Shown: positions 8,556 to 17,478, counted from the first letter of the stretch. The stretch is DNA of 64,000 nucleotides from Chloroflexi bacterium HGW-Chloroflexi-4 (GCA_002840715.1 PHBW01000013.1:139445-203444); one strand, 5' to 3'. Numbers and translations are program-made. The notes: generated by a model not told the origin, from the sequence alone.

Positions 8556-9545
8556 ATGCACTTTATAAGAATCATCAGCCTGGCATGTTTATTGGTTTTC
8601 ATGACCTCCTGCACGAATGCCGGCCTTTCCACACCTGAACCCACAGTTGCTGCTGTTGAGGCAACGGTGGTTGAACCAACTGCAACAACTCCTCCTACCG
8701 AGGAAGCTCCTTCGACGACCGAACCTGCCAATGCTGTTGAAACAGCCGCCGCCACGGAGGCTCACGCCTCCTGGCTCGAAATGCCCATCATCCCAGAACT
8801 CTCACCAGCCATGCTTGAAGTCTATCAGCGTGGATTGGCCGTTGGACGAGAACCCACCCGTTTTTCCAAAATTGGCGACTGCCAGAACATCCCGACCTAT
8901 TTTTTGGCCATGTTTGACGGCGGCACCTACAGCCTGGGTGACGAATATGCCTACCTCCAACCCACAATTGATTATTTTGCCGGTTCATGGGGACGAAAAA
9001 GCCTGGCGGTCAAAGGCGGTTTGAATATCATTGCCGTTCAAAACCTGATGTGGACCCCTGCGGTGGAACAATATGCCAAAAAAGAAGGGATGTGCAAAAA
9101 AGGCGAAACACCCCTGGTCTGTGAACTGCGAGACAACAACCCATCCTTTGCCATCATCAGCATGGAAGAATCATGGGACGGCAGCCTCGACATGTATGAT
9201 AAATACATGCGCCAGATCATCGATTATGTTTTATCTCAGAATATAGTGCCTATTTTGGCTACACGCTCTGAATTTTTAACTCAAGAGCGCCAGATCAATG
9301 ACATGGTGATCAAGATCGCCGAAGATTACGACCTGCCCCTATGGAACTTCGGCGCTGCCGCATCCAAGCTGCCCAATGCAGGCTTGATGACTGACGGCGG
9401 TGACGGTTTTCATTTATCACGCATCGAAAGCCAATCTCAAGCCCTTTTTGATGACCCAAAAAGCATGGAAATGGGCTTCACCTGGCGCAATTTAACCGCA
9501 CTTCAAACCATGCACGCCATTTTGGCAGCCGTTAGCGCACAATAG
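8556..9545 (+). CDS. SGNH/GDSL-like lipoprotein with GDC in place of GDS
   Basis: A 329-residue lipoprotein (lipobox MTSC, Cys 19) with a Thr/Pro/Ala-rich linker and then a region that resembles the SGNH hydrolase fold. Block I reads KIGDC (G107-D108-C109) where the family has GDS, and the C-terminal D283xxH286 (DGFHLS) fits the Asp-His of block V. The middle ISMEESWDGS lies where the GxND block would be. If this reading is right, the nucleophilic Ser is replaced by Cys and activity is doubtful. It closes the LysM-M23 operon with a good SD (AAGGAG) and is followed by a terminator, so a cell-wall or polysaccharide role is likely. Confidence 0.65.
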   Translation: MHFIRIISLACLLVFMTSCTNAGLSTPEPTVAAVEATVVEPTATTPPTEEAPSTTEPANAVETAAATEAHASWLEMPIIPELSPAMLEVYQRGLAVGREPTRFSKIGDCQNIPTYFLAMFDGGTYSLGDEYAYLQPTIDYFAGSWGRKSLAVKGGLNIIAVQNLMWTPAVEQYAKKEGMCKKGETPLVCELRDNNPSFAIISMEESWDGSLDMYDKYMRQIIDYVLSQNIVPILATRSEFLTQERQINDMVIKIAEDYDLPLWNFGAAASKLPNAGLMTDGGDGFHLSRIESQSQALFDDPKSMEMGFTWRNLTALQTMHAILAAVSAQ

Positions 9546-9560
9546 TAGATTAGTTTGATA

Positions 9561-9597
9561 GACCCCCGCGGATTATAAAACGCGGGGGTCTTGTTAT
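9561..9597 (+). terminator. terminator of the LysM-M23 operon
   Basis: GACCCCCGCG (9561-9570) pairs with CGCGGGGGTC (9581-9590), followed by TTGTTAT, 15 bases after the last stop. Confidence 0.75.
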
Positions 9598-9665
9598 CTA
9601 TTGTTGTCAGTTGTTTAGTTTTTTTTGCAATTCTTTTCTTTAGTGATTTTCGTCCAAAAAATAAT

Positions 9666-10082
9666 TTACCCCTCACGCACAGTACACTTGGTTTGGATCT
9701 TAACGCTTTGTTTGAGCATGCCGTTCACTGAACAATACTTGCCCTCACTCAACTCAACCGCCCGCTGCACGGATTCAAGATCAACACCGTGACCGGTGAC
9801 AATATATTCCATGGTGATTTCGGTAAACACTTTGGGATGGTCCGTGGCGCGGTCGCCGTGCAGCACCACTTCAAACGCCGTGACTTCCTGGCGTTTTTTC
9901 TGCAGGATCGAGATCACATCCATGGCGGTGCAGCCGCCCAAACCCACCAAAATTAATTCCATCGGACTGCTGCCCAGACCGGTTCCGCCGTGATCCACAC
10001 TGGCATCCAACGGAATTTCAAACCCGCTGTTGGCCTTGCCAACAAAATTCAAGCCACTTTTCCAGGTTACCTTCGCGTCCAT
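9666..10082 (-). CDS. OsmC/Ohr-family protein
   Basis: A 138-residue OsmC-fold protein. The helix GGCTAMDVISILQKKRQEV carries the first conserved Cys, and SEGKYCSVNGML carries the second; this pair reduces hydroperoxides in active members. The SD AGGAG lies six bases before ATG 10082. It is the last gene of a minus-strand group that starts with the M24 peptidase and tsaD, 17 bases after tsaD. A second OsmC paralog lies at 56180. Confidence 0.88.
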   Translation of the reverse strand: MDAKVTWKSGLNFVGKANSGFEIPLDASVDHGGTGLGSSPMELILVGLGGCTAMDVISILQKKRQEVTAFEVVLHGDRATDHPKVFTEITMEYIVTGHGVDLESVQRAVELSEGKYCSVNGMLKQSVKIQTKCTVREG

Positions 10083-10099
10083 TGTTTACTCCTAAATGA

Positions 10100-11122
10100 T
10101 CAACTTAATGGCCAGGTGGGCAGAACATCCAGGTCGAGCGGATCAACATGCCCGTTGATGAAGTGATAATAACCCGCGGCAGCAATCATAGCCGCGTTAT
10201 CTGTGCACAGAGAGAGCGGTGGAATATGAACAGGGAATTCAGTCTGCCCTTGAAATGCTTCACGTAAAGCGCGGTTGGCCGAGACACCGCCTGCCACCAC
10301 AATGGCTTTGACGTTGAACTCACGCGCCGCCTTCATGGTCTTGGTGAAAAGCACATCCACGGCGCAGGCTTGAAAACTGGCCGCCAGATCATCCACGGGC
10401 AAAATCTTGTTTTCTTCCTGCAGTTTGCGCACAACTCTCAGTACCGCGGTTTTAATGCCGCTGAAAGAGAAGTTCCAGGTGCCGTCCATGCGAGAACGCG
10501 GAAAGTCAAACGCGGTGGGGTTGCCTTCGGCTGCGGCTTTTTGCACCGAGGGTCCGCCCGGGTATGGCAGGCCGACCAGGCGCGCCACCTTATCAAAGGC
10601 TTCGCCGGCGGCGTCATCCAGCGTGGCGCCCAGGCGTTGATAATGCAAATGATCCGTGATCAGATTGAGTTCGGTGTGTCCGCCTGAGACCAGCAGCGCC
10701 AGCAGCGGAAATTCAGGTTCTGGAGGCGGCTGCGGCGTTTCGGCGGGATAGATCCATGAGGAATAGATGTGACCCTCGAGGTGGTTCACCCCAACCAACG
10801 GCAGATTTCTGCCAAAAGCCATGCCCTTGGCTGCGTTCATGCCCACCACCAGTGAACCGGCAAGACCGGGACCGCGCGTGACCGCGATGGCGTCAATATT
10901 CTCAAGGCTCATATGCGCCCGTTGAAGCGCTTCATCAATTACTGGATAAATCGAAAGGATATGCTGCCGCGAAGCCACCTCGGGGAAGACGCCGCCGTAC
11001 TGCTTGTGCAGATCAATCTGGGTGGCAATTACGTTGGAGCGCATGCAGCGTCCGTTTTCAACCACGGAGGCTGCGGTTTCATCACAGGATGATTCAATTC
11101 CTAAAACTCTGACTATTTGCAC
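10100..11122 (-). CDS. tsaD: tRNA N6-threonylcarbamoyladenosine transferase TsaD
   Basis: TsaD transfers threonylcarbamoyl from TC-AMP to A37 of ANN-decoding tRNAs, together with TsaB and TsaE, which are not in the window. The N-terminal GIESSCDETAASVV is the family signature, NHLEGH carries the two metal-binding His, and the ASKHA-type motifs SGGHTEL and VVAGGVSANRAL follow. I prefer the GTG at 11122: GAGG lies seven bases upstream of it, whereas the TTG at 11128 is only one base from GAGG. The gene sits in a group with the M24 peptidase upstream and OsmC downstream. Confidence 0.95.
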   Translation of the reverse strand: MQIVRVLGIESSCDETAASVVENGRCMRSNVIATQIDLHKQYGGVFPEVASRQHILSIYPVIDEALQRAHMSLENIDAIAVTRGPGLAGSLVVGMNAAKGMAFGRNLPLVGVNHLEGHIYSSWIYPAETPQPPPEPEFPLLALLVSGGHTELNLITDHLHYQRLGATLDDAAGEAFDKVARLVGLPYPGGPSVQKAAAEGNPTAFDFPRSRMDGTWNFSFSGIKTAVLRVVRKLQEENKILPVDDLAASFQACAVDVLFTKTMKAAREFNVKAIVVAGGVSANRALREAFQGQTEFPVHIPPLSLCTDNAAMIAAAGYYHFINGHVDPLDLDVLPTWPLS

Positions 11123-11149
11123 GGTCAAACCTCAATCTTGGAAATAAAG

Positions 11150-12385
11150 CTATTTAATCGGCAAAATCAAATCATACGGATATTCTGCCAGGAGTTCAAT
11201 CCTTCCATCTGCATGCGCGGTATATGAATCTTCTATACGCACACCCATGCCCTTTTCAGGGTAGTACAGCCCGGGTTCCATGGTAAAAGCGGAGCCTGGC
11301 GCCAGCACATCCGTCGGCGAGGGGTGGATCATGGTGGACCAGGGTTTTTCGTGCACTTGCAGACCTATGCCGTGCCCCACCGAATGGACGTAGCCGGATT
11401 GAGCAGCCTCGTTGGTCAGGATGGTAACGTGACCCCTAGCCTCAAAAAGCTCACAGGTGCGTTTTTGTGCATCGCAGAAGTTTTGTCCGACTTTGAGTTC
11501 GGCGATCAATATATCATAAGTGGATTTCACATCTTCATACAATTTCAAAATTTCGTCTGAGGCATAACCCAAACACCAGGTACGGGTGAAATCGTAAAAA
11601 TAGCCGCCGCCTGGTTCGCATGGATAAATATCATAGACAATGGTTTGACCCAGACGCATGGCATCTGTGGCTTTGCCCATGTTATGCGGCACGCCGGCAT
11701 CGCGACCGATGGCAAAGATGGTGCCCTCGGGGTTCTCAGCACCGGCTTCAGCCAGCCACAGATTGATCTTCTGTTTGACTTCACCAATCAACAACGGATT
11801 TCCATCCGGGTGCACCAACATGCCTTTTTCGGCTTTGTGTCCGGTCAAGAAATCAGCCGTGCGTCCAACCACATCCGTGGTGATCTTGCCCATCCGGCGG
11901 ATGTGCTCCAGCTCATCATCTTCTTTGGTCATCATGGCTTGCAACAAAATCTCGTCGCGCATAAAACCGTTGAAACTCAATCTGGGCATGCGTTTTTCAA
12001 GACGCGAAAAAACGGAGTGCATTAAACCAGCATCGCTTTTTCCATAGACCGCCACGCTGCCCGATTCAATTCCCAGTTCCTTGAACATTTTCTCATAACG
12101 GATGGCATAAGCTTCGATGAAATCACCGTGTGCTTCTGCTGCCAGTTCTGACATTGGATATTTATTGTAAGGAATAACTTTCAAGCCGCTGATGGCGCCT
12201 TCTTCTCTTTCCATGGCGTTGCAAAAGAGCACGGCGTCGCAGCCGCGTTTCTTGATCAGGTCAGCATCCGAGACATGCACGGCTCCGGTGAAATAGGTCA
12301 TCATGGCGTTATGTTGCGCCGAACCTGTCACGAGCAGCACGTCCATGCCTTGTTCTTGCATCAATTGGTCAATATCGGATCTCAT
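11150..12385 (-). CDS. M24-family metallopeptidase (Xaa-Pro aminopeptidase-like)
   Basis: A 411-residue protein with an N-terminal creatinase-like domain (about 1-150) and a C-terminal pita-bread domain. The dinuclear metal ligands are recognisable: the two Asp in YDIYP and YDFTRTW, the His in HSVGHGIGLQVHE, and the Glu in FTMEPGLYYP and RIEDSY. It probably removes N-terminal residues before proline or cleaves X-Pro dipeptides in the cytoplasm. GGAG precedes ATG 12385. It is the first gene of the M24-tsaD-osmC group. Confidence 0.9.
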   Translation of the reverse strand: MRSDIDQLMQEQGMDVLLVTGSAQHNAMMTYFTGAVHVSDADLIKKRGCDAVLFCNAMEREEGAISGLKVIPYNKYPMSELAAEAHGDFIEAYAIRYEKMFKELGIESGSVAVYGKSDAGLMHSVFSRLEKRMPRLSFNGFMRDEILLQAMMTKEDDELEHIRRMGKITTDVVGRTADFLTGHKAEKGMLVHPDGNPLLIGEVKQKINLWLAEAGAENPEGTIFAIGRDAGVPHNMGKATDAMRLGQTIVYDIYPCEPGGGYFYDFTRTWCLGYASDEILKLYEDVKSTYDILIAELKVGQNFCDAQKRTCELFEARGHVTILTNEAAQSGYVHSVGHGIGLQVHEKPWSTMIHPSPTDVLAPGSAFTMEPGLYYPEKGMGVRIEDSYTAHADGRIELLAEYPYDLILPIK

Positions 12386-12514
12386 TAATTTCTCCGGGGT
12401 TCAAAGTTATTTACCAAAAACTACCTTTGGCTGTGGCTTAAGTGTAATACAGAACGCCTCTAATTTCTATGAAATACGAGTCCTGAAATGCTAAATTGTT
12501 TGGACGTAAATAAA

Positions 12515-13021
12515 TTACTCAAACACATCCTCCCAGATTTCATCGGCCACCTCAGCCACACTCAAACCGCTGGTGTCAATTTGCTTGCCGATAAAACCGC
12601 GGAGGGCCGCGGCTGCCTGGATTTTGTGCAGTTCAATGAAACGCTCCAGTTCCCACTTGATCTCGTCCCTTCCCCTGCCGCGGATGCGCCTGGCTTGTTC
12701 CTCTTCACTGCAGGTCAGCCAGTAGGTATGGATTTCCGCATCCAGCGGAATGAGGAGATCTAGCAGTTCTTGTAGAGATTCTGCACTTTCAAAAACATAA
12801 TTAATCACAAAACAGGTATAACCGTTCTTCTGATGAAAATCAATTAAGTAGGCAAGTGTACGATACAGGTAGGTTATTCGTACATCATCGTAGATGATGA
12901 AAGGATGCACATCACCTATGGCATCGCCATCCAGGTGAACTGATTTTTCAAACTTGTAATGAATCTGGTCAGCCACGCTGGTTTTGCCCACCCCGACAGA
13001 TCCGTTAATGATGATGATCAT
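12515..13021 (-). CDS. P-loop nucleotide-binding protein, small-molecule kinase-like
   Basis: A 168-residue P-loop NTPase with the Walker A motif NGSVGVGKTS at residues 6-15, a DGD segment after the second strand, and an Arg-rich lid (RRIRGRGRDE). This is the layout of small kinases related to adenylylsulfate or shikimate kinases. The substrate is not apparent. It begins three bases after the stop of the GNAT gene, in a lipoprotein-GNAT-P-loop operon. Confidence 0.75.
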   Translation of the reverse strand: MIIIINGSVGVGKTSVADQIHYKFEKSVHLDGDAIGDVHPFIIYDDVRITYLYRTLAYLIDFHQKNGYTCFVINYVFESAESLQELLDLLIPLDAEIHTYWLTCSEEEQARRIRGRGRDEIKWELERFIELHKIQAAAALRGFIGKQIDTSGLSVAEVADEIWEDVFE

Positions 13022-13024
13022 CCT

Positions 13025-13552
13025 TTAATGACCTTGCTCCAATTTCGAATATTCAAAAGCATCCACCCAGATCGGATTGCCTGCTTCATCCGTTCGAAAA
13101 TAAGCGACTTGTTTGAACGCACCTTCACGCGTAAAACCAATCTTTTCCAACAGCTTCCATGAAGCCGGGTTCTTCTGGTCACACCTGGCCATGATACGGT
13201 GCGGATGGATATTGGCAAAAGCATAATCCACCAACGCCGCGGATGCTTCTGAGCCGTAGCCTTTACCCTGAAATGCCGGGTTGAAGATGTAGCCAAGCTC
13301 CCAGGTGCGGAAATCAGAGGGCTGCCGCTGTTCAAAATAGAGATGGCCGATCATCTTGCCGCTGGCTTTCACCACGACTGCCAAGAAATTATCACCTTCA
13401 GCCCTTTCGGCCGTCAAAGTGACCGCTTCATCCATGCTTACGGGTTCACCCGGTTCAAAGCGATAAATTTCTGGCAGGCTCAGATATTCAAAAAGATCAG
13501 CCGCATCTGTCGGCTTGAACCTTCGAATGAACAACCTTTCTGTTTCAATCAT
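13025..13552 (-). CDS. GNAT N-acetyltransferase (RimJ/RimL type)
   Basis: A 175-residue GNAT protein beginning MIETERLFIRRFKPTDA, with the acetyl-CoA-binding motif GKGYGSEASAALVDYAF and NPASWKLLEKIGFTREG. Members acetylate N-terminal or small-molecule amines. A strong SD (GGGAGG) lies before ATG 13552. It follows a lipoprotein gene by 22 bases and precedes the P-loop kinase by 3. Confidence 0.9.
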   Translation of the reverse strand: MIETERLFIRRFKPTDAADLFEYLSLPEIYRFEPGEPVSMDEAVTLTAERAEGDNFLAVVVKASGKMIGHLYFEQRQPSDFRTWELGYIFNPAFQGKGYGSEASAALVDYAFANIHPHRIMARCDQKNPASWKLLEKIGFTREGAFKQVAYFRTDEAGNPIWVDAFEYSKLEQGH

Positions 13553-13574
13553 GTTTCCTCCCTTTTAGTACCCT

Positions 13575-14120
13575 TTACCACAATAATTGCTCTGCCAGTT
13601 TGACCAATTCATCCTTGGTCATCCAACCTTCGCTGCTGCTCTCGGTACCGGTAAAGATAAGGGTAAAGTAGAAATCGTGTGCCTGCCATCTCAACCAATA
13701 AACGGGCGCTTCATTCTGCCAAACACCGTTTACATCACTGCCCTGCACGAACTTTGCCCAAACATTGCCAAGCAAGACATCTTCAACCCTTGCGTTGGAG
13801 GCATAGTCGATTTGCGGATCGGTCAATTGCTGGGTCAGAAAAAGCATCTCACCTGTAAAGCTGTCATCATTCCAAAAATATTGAACGGTGATGCCTTGTT
13901 TGTCCGGCACATATTTTACACTTTGAAATTTATAATCTTTCGGCATTGTATGCGGCAGTTTGATGGTGAATCCTGCATCCTGCTGCGCTAGACTGATCTT
14001 CTGAACATCACTCACTGTGTAAACTTCATCTGATGATGCTGAATCACCATTTTTGTTGCACGCCGCTGCACTGAATACGAAAAGTGCCAGTAACAGTGCG
14101 CGTACAATTGGTTTTAACAT
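13575..14120 (-). CDS. uncharacterised lipoprotein
   Basis: A lipoprotein of 181 residues from the internal ATG at 14120, which has GAGGT just upstream and gives a proper signal peptide (MLKPIVRALLLALFVFSAAAC). The mature part has beta-rich segments and Trp residues (WLRWQAHDFYFTLIF) but no family I recognise; it recalls DUF4367-type domains. An upstream GTG/ATG would spoil the signal peptide. It is the first gene of the operon with GNAT and the P-loop protein. Confidence 0.7.
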   Translation of the reverse strand: MLKPIVRALLLALFVFSAAACNKNGDSASSDEVYTVSDVQKISLAQQDAGFTIKLPHTMPKDYKFQSVKYVPDKQGITVQYFWNDDSFTGEMLFLTQQLTDPQIDYASNARVEDVLLGNVWAKFVQGSDVNGVWQNEAPVYWLRWQAHDFYFTLIFTGTESSSEGWMTKDELVKLAEQLLW

Positions 14121-14269
14121 GCTTACCTCATTGAGTAATTTATTTTTTTGGATTACCATCTCCAAAAAGTAATATTATCATCACTGATTCGATAGTACCA
14201 AATTAAAAATTCTCAGAAAGACTAATCTTCATCTCTCTAAGAATCTTTATTTTGTGAATAAGGTTTAAC

Positions 14270-15106
14270 TCAGTTCTTCTGACCTTTTATTAAAGACCAA
14301 TGACTGTGAATGATTTTCCACTGACCCTCTTGTTTGATATAAACTTCACTGCAGTTCCATGGGGTGCGATTGGCCACTGATCCGTTGGAGTTAATATGCA
14401 AATCAAAGAAACGGTAAGTTAAGACAGCCATATCACCCAAAACGCGCACCTGAGGATCAATGAAATCCATGACATCATAATGGATCTTACCAGCCCTAGA
14501 GTCGTATTCCTTCTTCAGGGCATCCCAGCCGTCAATGCGTTTTAGGGTTCCGCTGTCAAAGTAAGTGACCTCAGGGGCATAAATCGCCATGAACCCATCA
14601 GGATCACCCTTGCGCCAGCGTTCCATGGCCGCGGATTCCAACGCCATAAGTTCACCCAAAACACCTTCGTATTGCCGCGGAGGCATTTGCAAAGGAATCG
14701 GTACTTCGACATTTTCTGGCATTTTGTGAGGTGCATATGACCAGTGGGTGTGGACGATCTTCCACTGCTGATCTCGCTTGAAATACACCTCGGTAGCGTT
14801 CCAATAAAGCTGGCTGAGGATCGCTCCATCTGCAGAATTCACGGTTGATCGGTAATTGTAAGAAAGCACAGCGGCATCACCCACAACCACAATTTCAGGA
14901 TCAATGAATTCAGAACCCTGGTAGATGATTTGTCCGATTGCGGGCTTGAAATACGTCTGATAATCTTCCAAACCAATGATCGGCTTGACCAGATTAGGTT
15001 CGATATATATCACATCGTCGGCGCTAATATCCGTCCAGCCAAACGGATCCCCCTGACGCCAGCGTTCCATGGCGGCATTTTCCAACGAAAAAATCGTTTC
15101 TTTCAT
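14270..15106 (-). CDS. tandem SnoaL/DUF4440-like protein
   Basis: A 278-residue protein with two copies of an NTF2-like (SnoaL/DUF4440) domain. The repeats align as LENAAMERWRQGDPFGWTDI with LESAAMERWRKGDPDGFMAI, and QWKIVHTHWS with QWKIIHSHWS. The family includes cyclases, isomerases and non-enzymatic ligand-binding proteins, so the function is open. The start at ATG 15106 (GGGAG upstream) is favoured because the perfect promoter at 15144-15172 lies upstream of it; a longer reading would start inside the promoter. Confidence 0.85.
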   Translation of the reverse strand: MKETIFSLENAAMERWRQGDPFGWTDISADDVIYIEPNLVKPIIGLEDYQTYFKPAIGQIIYQGSEFIDPEIVVVGDAAVLSYNYRSTVNSADGAILSQLYWNATEVYFKRDQQWKIVHTHWSYAPHKMPENVEVPIPLQMPPRQYEGVLGELMALESAAMERWRKGDPDGFMAIYAPEVTYFDSGTLKRIDGWDALKKEYDSRAGKIHYDVMDFIDPQVRVLGDMAVLTYRFFDLHINSNGSVANRTPWNCSEVYIKQEGQWKIIHSHWSLIKGQKN

Positions 15107-15143
15107 CTCATACACTCCCTGATTAAAATGAGAAACGATTATA

Positions 15144-15172
15144 ATTATAGAATATTTGTTCTTGTATGTCAA
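15144..15172 (-). promoter_or_regulatory. perfect sigma-70 consensus promoter
   Basis: On the minus strand TTGACA (15167-15172) and TATAAT (15144-15149) are separated by exactly 17 bases. It drives the SnoaL-tandem gene with a leader of roughly 30 bases. Confidence 0.85.
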
Positions 15173-15185
15173 GAATTATTTCGGG

Positions 15186-15881
15186 TTACTTCAGGCCTGC
15201 ATATACGGCAAAATTACATCGCTTCCAAATGACATCCGCCACCGAAAAACCGGCTTCTTTCAACAGCGTCAAGTGCAGCCCACAGTCGATCGGTGAATCC
15301 TCCACATGATAGTTGGAGAGGATGCGCTCCACTTCTGCAGATTCCAATCCCTGTTCCTTGAGGAAATCCCGCCAGCCGTTCTAATTGAGGTGACTGAGCT
15401 GATCATCCGCACCGGCGACCACATCGCAGCAGACGAAGATGCCACCCGGTTTGAGGGCATGCGCGAATTTTTGATACAACCCGCCATACTCCTGGCGGCC
15501 GCGGCAATGATGGATGGCGAAGCTGGAAATGATGGCGTCATATTTCGCCACACCATATTCCGCGTCAATGAAATCCGCCACCAGGGTTTCAAAACGCCCC
15601 TCAAACTGCGCCAACACCAGCGGCACCGCCGAGAGCATGTTGGCCGAAAAATCCATCAACACACATTTCACATCGGGGATGGTTTCAAGCACACTGCGAG
15701 AAAGATTGCCCGTGCCGGCACCCACATCAAGGACCATACTGTCAGGTATCAAATGTGGTTTAAGCAGTTCGGGCACCAATGCAAACATCTGCCTGAACTC
15801 TGGCAGCCAGATCGGATCCCGCTGGCTGTAAAGCGCTGCCACTTCATTGTCAAACCTGCCCTGGATTTCAACGCGGCTCAT
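15186..15881 (-). pseudogene. class I SAM-dependent methyltransferase interrupted by an in-frame amber codon
   Basis: Residues 1-166 form a Rossmann methyltransferase with the SAM motif LDVGAGTGNLS and FAIHHC around the active-site loop. An in-frame TAG at 15381-15383 follows DDQLSHLN. After the TAG the same frame continues with clear family sequence (NGWRDFLKEQGLESAEVERI, later LLKEAGFSVADVIWKRCNFA) to a TAA at 15186. The full frame is 231 residues. A TGG-to-TAG change is a likely origin, but a sequencing error cannot be excluded. Its ATG abuts the stop of a 21-codon ORF (TAGATG) and has no good SD of its own. Confidence 0.8.
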
Positions 15882-15947
15882 CTACTCTGTGCGTTTTGAG
15901 GTGTCCGGTCCGATGTAGCGCGGGGTGGTTCGTTGATCGTCGCTCAT
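15882..15947 (-). CDS. possible 21-codon leader ORF before the methyltransferase
   Basis: ATG 15947 has GGAG six bases upstream and encodes 21 residues (MSDDQRTTPRYIG onward), ending in a TAG that touches the methyltransferase ATG. The layout suggests termination-reinitiation coupling. Alternatively it could be the decayed end of an older gene. There is no homology evidence. Confidence 0.3.
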   Translation of the reverse strand: MSDDQRTTPRYIGPDTSKRTE

Positions 15948-15964
15948 GTCTTGCTCCATTATTA

Positions 15965-16813
15965 TTAACCCGCACCCATGCTGGTCTGCGCAAAGATATT
16001 CATTCTCTGACCCGGCACTTCTCCAATCCCTTTCGCCATGTGCCGGCCGGTGCGCAGCGTTTTGAAGCCGTAATCTTGCACCAGTTTCGTCGCTCTTTGA
16101 TTCACGGAGGGCACACACACCACCACCGGGTTTTCATATTCAAGCGTGAGCGCAGCCTGCAAAAGCACTTCTGCGCTGGCCGGATCTGACATCACCCACG
16201 GACCGATGCGGTTCACGTAAGCAAAAATAGTGCCTGTGATCTTTCCAGTTTGATCCCTATGGAGAAAACCTCGTGAGGGATAAAGGTCAATTAAAGTCTG
16301 AAACACCTTGCGACGGTCGGCACCAAAGATGGGCTGATCCATTTGCAGCAGTTCATCCAAATCAGCGGGTGTGATTGGCTGAACACTTTCAGGCAGATCA
16401 AACTTCAAAGGTTCTATTTCTTTTACAAAGGTTACCGTTTCATCCAAAGAAATGAAGCCCAACTTCTCGTAAAGCGGAAAACCCTTCTTGCTGGCATCCA
16501 GCGTCACAAGCGGAACACCTTGCGTTTCAAGCCACGCAATAATGTACTCCATCAAGCGGCGCCCAATGCCCTGCCCCTGTAAATCAGGATGCACGGTCAT
16601 GAACCCCACATGCGCCACACTGCCATAGCTTACCGCCCCCACCGTGCCTATTAAGCGGCCATCCTGTTCAGCCGCGAACCAGCCGTCAGGCTGCAAGCGC
16701 CGGTAAAGCCGCAGATCATACAAGCGGTTGGTTGAAGAATTAAATGCCAGGTTGAGCAAGTCGTTGGCCTGCTCGTCATCTGCTTCGGTCAAACCTCTAA
16801 TGCTGATGTTCAT
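15965..16813 (-). CDS. GNAT N-acetyltransferase
   Basis: A 282-residue acetyltransferase. The N-terminal GNAT domain has the acetyl-CoA loop VHPDLQGQGIGRRLMEYI and YEKLGFISLDE. The C-terminal half (about 145-282) may be a second, degenerate GNAT fold, ending ATKLVQDYGFKTLRTGRHM. The substrate is unknown. Its first 40 codons are the source of the chimeric fragment at 17201-17448, created by a tandem duplication. It lies 30 bases after cupin A. Confidence 0.88.
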   Translation of the reverse strand: MNISIRGLTEADDEQANDLLNLAFNSSTNRLYDLRLYRRLQPDGWFAAEQDGRLIGTVGAVSYGSVAHVGFMTVHPDLQGQGIGRRLMEYIIAWLETQGVPLVTLDASKKGFPLYEKLGFISLDETVTFVKEIEPLKFDLPESVQPITPADLDELLQMDQPIFGADRRKVFQTLIDLYPSRGFLHRDQTGKITGTIFAYVNRIGPWVMSDPASAEVLLQAALTLEYENPVVVCVPSVNQRATKLVQDYGFKTLRTGRHMAKGIGEVPGQRMNIFAQTSMGAG

Positions 16814-16843
16814 TCCCCACCCCGATTAGTCATTTGATTTATC

Positions 16844-17185
16844 TCACGCCTTGTTTGGATGGTAAGCAAGGTAGGACTGTCTCACGGGTGCAAACACGCC
16901 GATTACGACAGAATCTTCAAGGATATCACCACTATGTTCCAGATTTCCAGGTACATTCCAACTATCACCTGGGAAAACTTCATGAACCTCTCCATTAAAA
17001 TACAGACGCATACGGCCTGACACTAAATAGCCATTCTGTTCTTCGGGATGTGAATGTGGATCCAATTTGCTGTTCTTTGCCATTAAGAACTCAACCAACA
17101 ACGATTTATCACCATAAACCAGCGTTTTGACTTTGATTCCTGGCATTATCTCTCGATACTCTTGTTTGTCGTTATGATAAAACAT
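16844..17185 (-). CDS. cupin-domain protein, copy A
   Basis: A 113-residue single-domain cupin. DPHSHPEEQNGYLVSGRM is cupin motif 1, with the two His and the Glu for metal binding; PGDSWNVPGNLEH is motif 2. It is clearly paralogous to cupin B at 17479-17820 (shared MPGIKVKTLVYG and FAPVRQSYL). It lies inside one unit of a 636-bp tandem duplication. Members bind small ligands or act as isomerases or dioxygenases. Confidence 0.88.
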   Translation of the reverse strand: MFYHNDKQEYREIMPGIKVKTLVYGDKSLLVEFLMAKNSKLDPHSHPEEQNGYLVSGRMRLYFNGEVHEVFPGDSWNVPGNLEHSGDILEDSVVIGVFAPVRQSYLAYHPNKA

Positions 17186-17200
17186 GCAGCAATCCTTTCA

Positions 17201-17448
17201 CTAATACCCCGCCGTGAAGCCTTGATGTGAATGAGCAGGGTTTTCCAGTTTATAAATCATGGCCACACCGGGGTTTTCCACCGAGATGTGGCTTTTGCCG
17301 TCGGCAGCGACAAGCAGATCGTCATGCCCCAAGCGCCGGTAGAGCCGCAAATCATAGAAAATGTTGGTTGAAGAATTAATGCCAAGTTGAGCAAGTCGTT
17401 GGCCTGCTTATCGTCCGCTTCGGATAAACTTCTGATGCTGATCTTCAT
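17201..17448 (-). pseudogene. chimeric pseudogene: GNAT start fused to oxidoreductase tail
   Basis: The fragment begins with a copy of the GNAT N terminus (MKISIRSLSEADDKQANDLL) and, after a one-base deletion (AAT against AAAT near 17378), continues as YDLRLYRRLG. It then switches to the C terminus of the NAD(P)-binding oxidoreductase (DDLLVAADGKSHISV to FTAGY, stop at 17201-17203). The switch occurs at CAAGCG (17330-17335), a six-base word present in both parents at 16694-16699 and 17965-17970. This is the expected novel joint of a tandem duplication. It is not a functional gene. Confidence 0.85.
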
Positions 17449-17478
17449 TCCCCAACCCGTTTTGTTTTCTTAAAAATC

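Noticed and set aside
15381..15383. Amber codon read as pyrrolysine or by a suppressor
   Set aside because: No pyl genes or PYLIS-like element are visible, and methyltransferases of this type do not use pyrrolysine.
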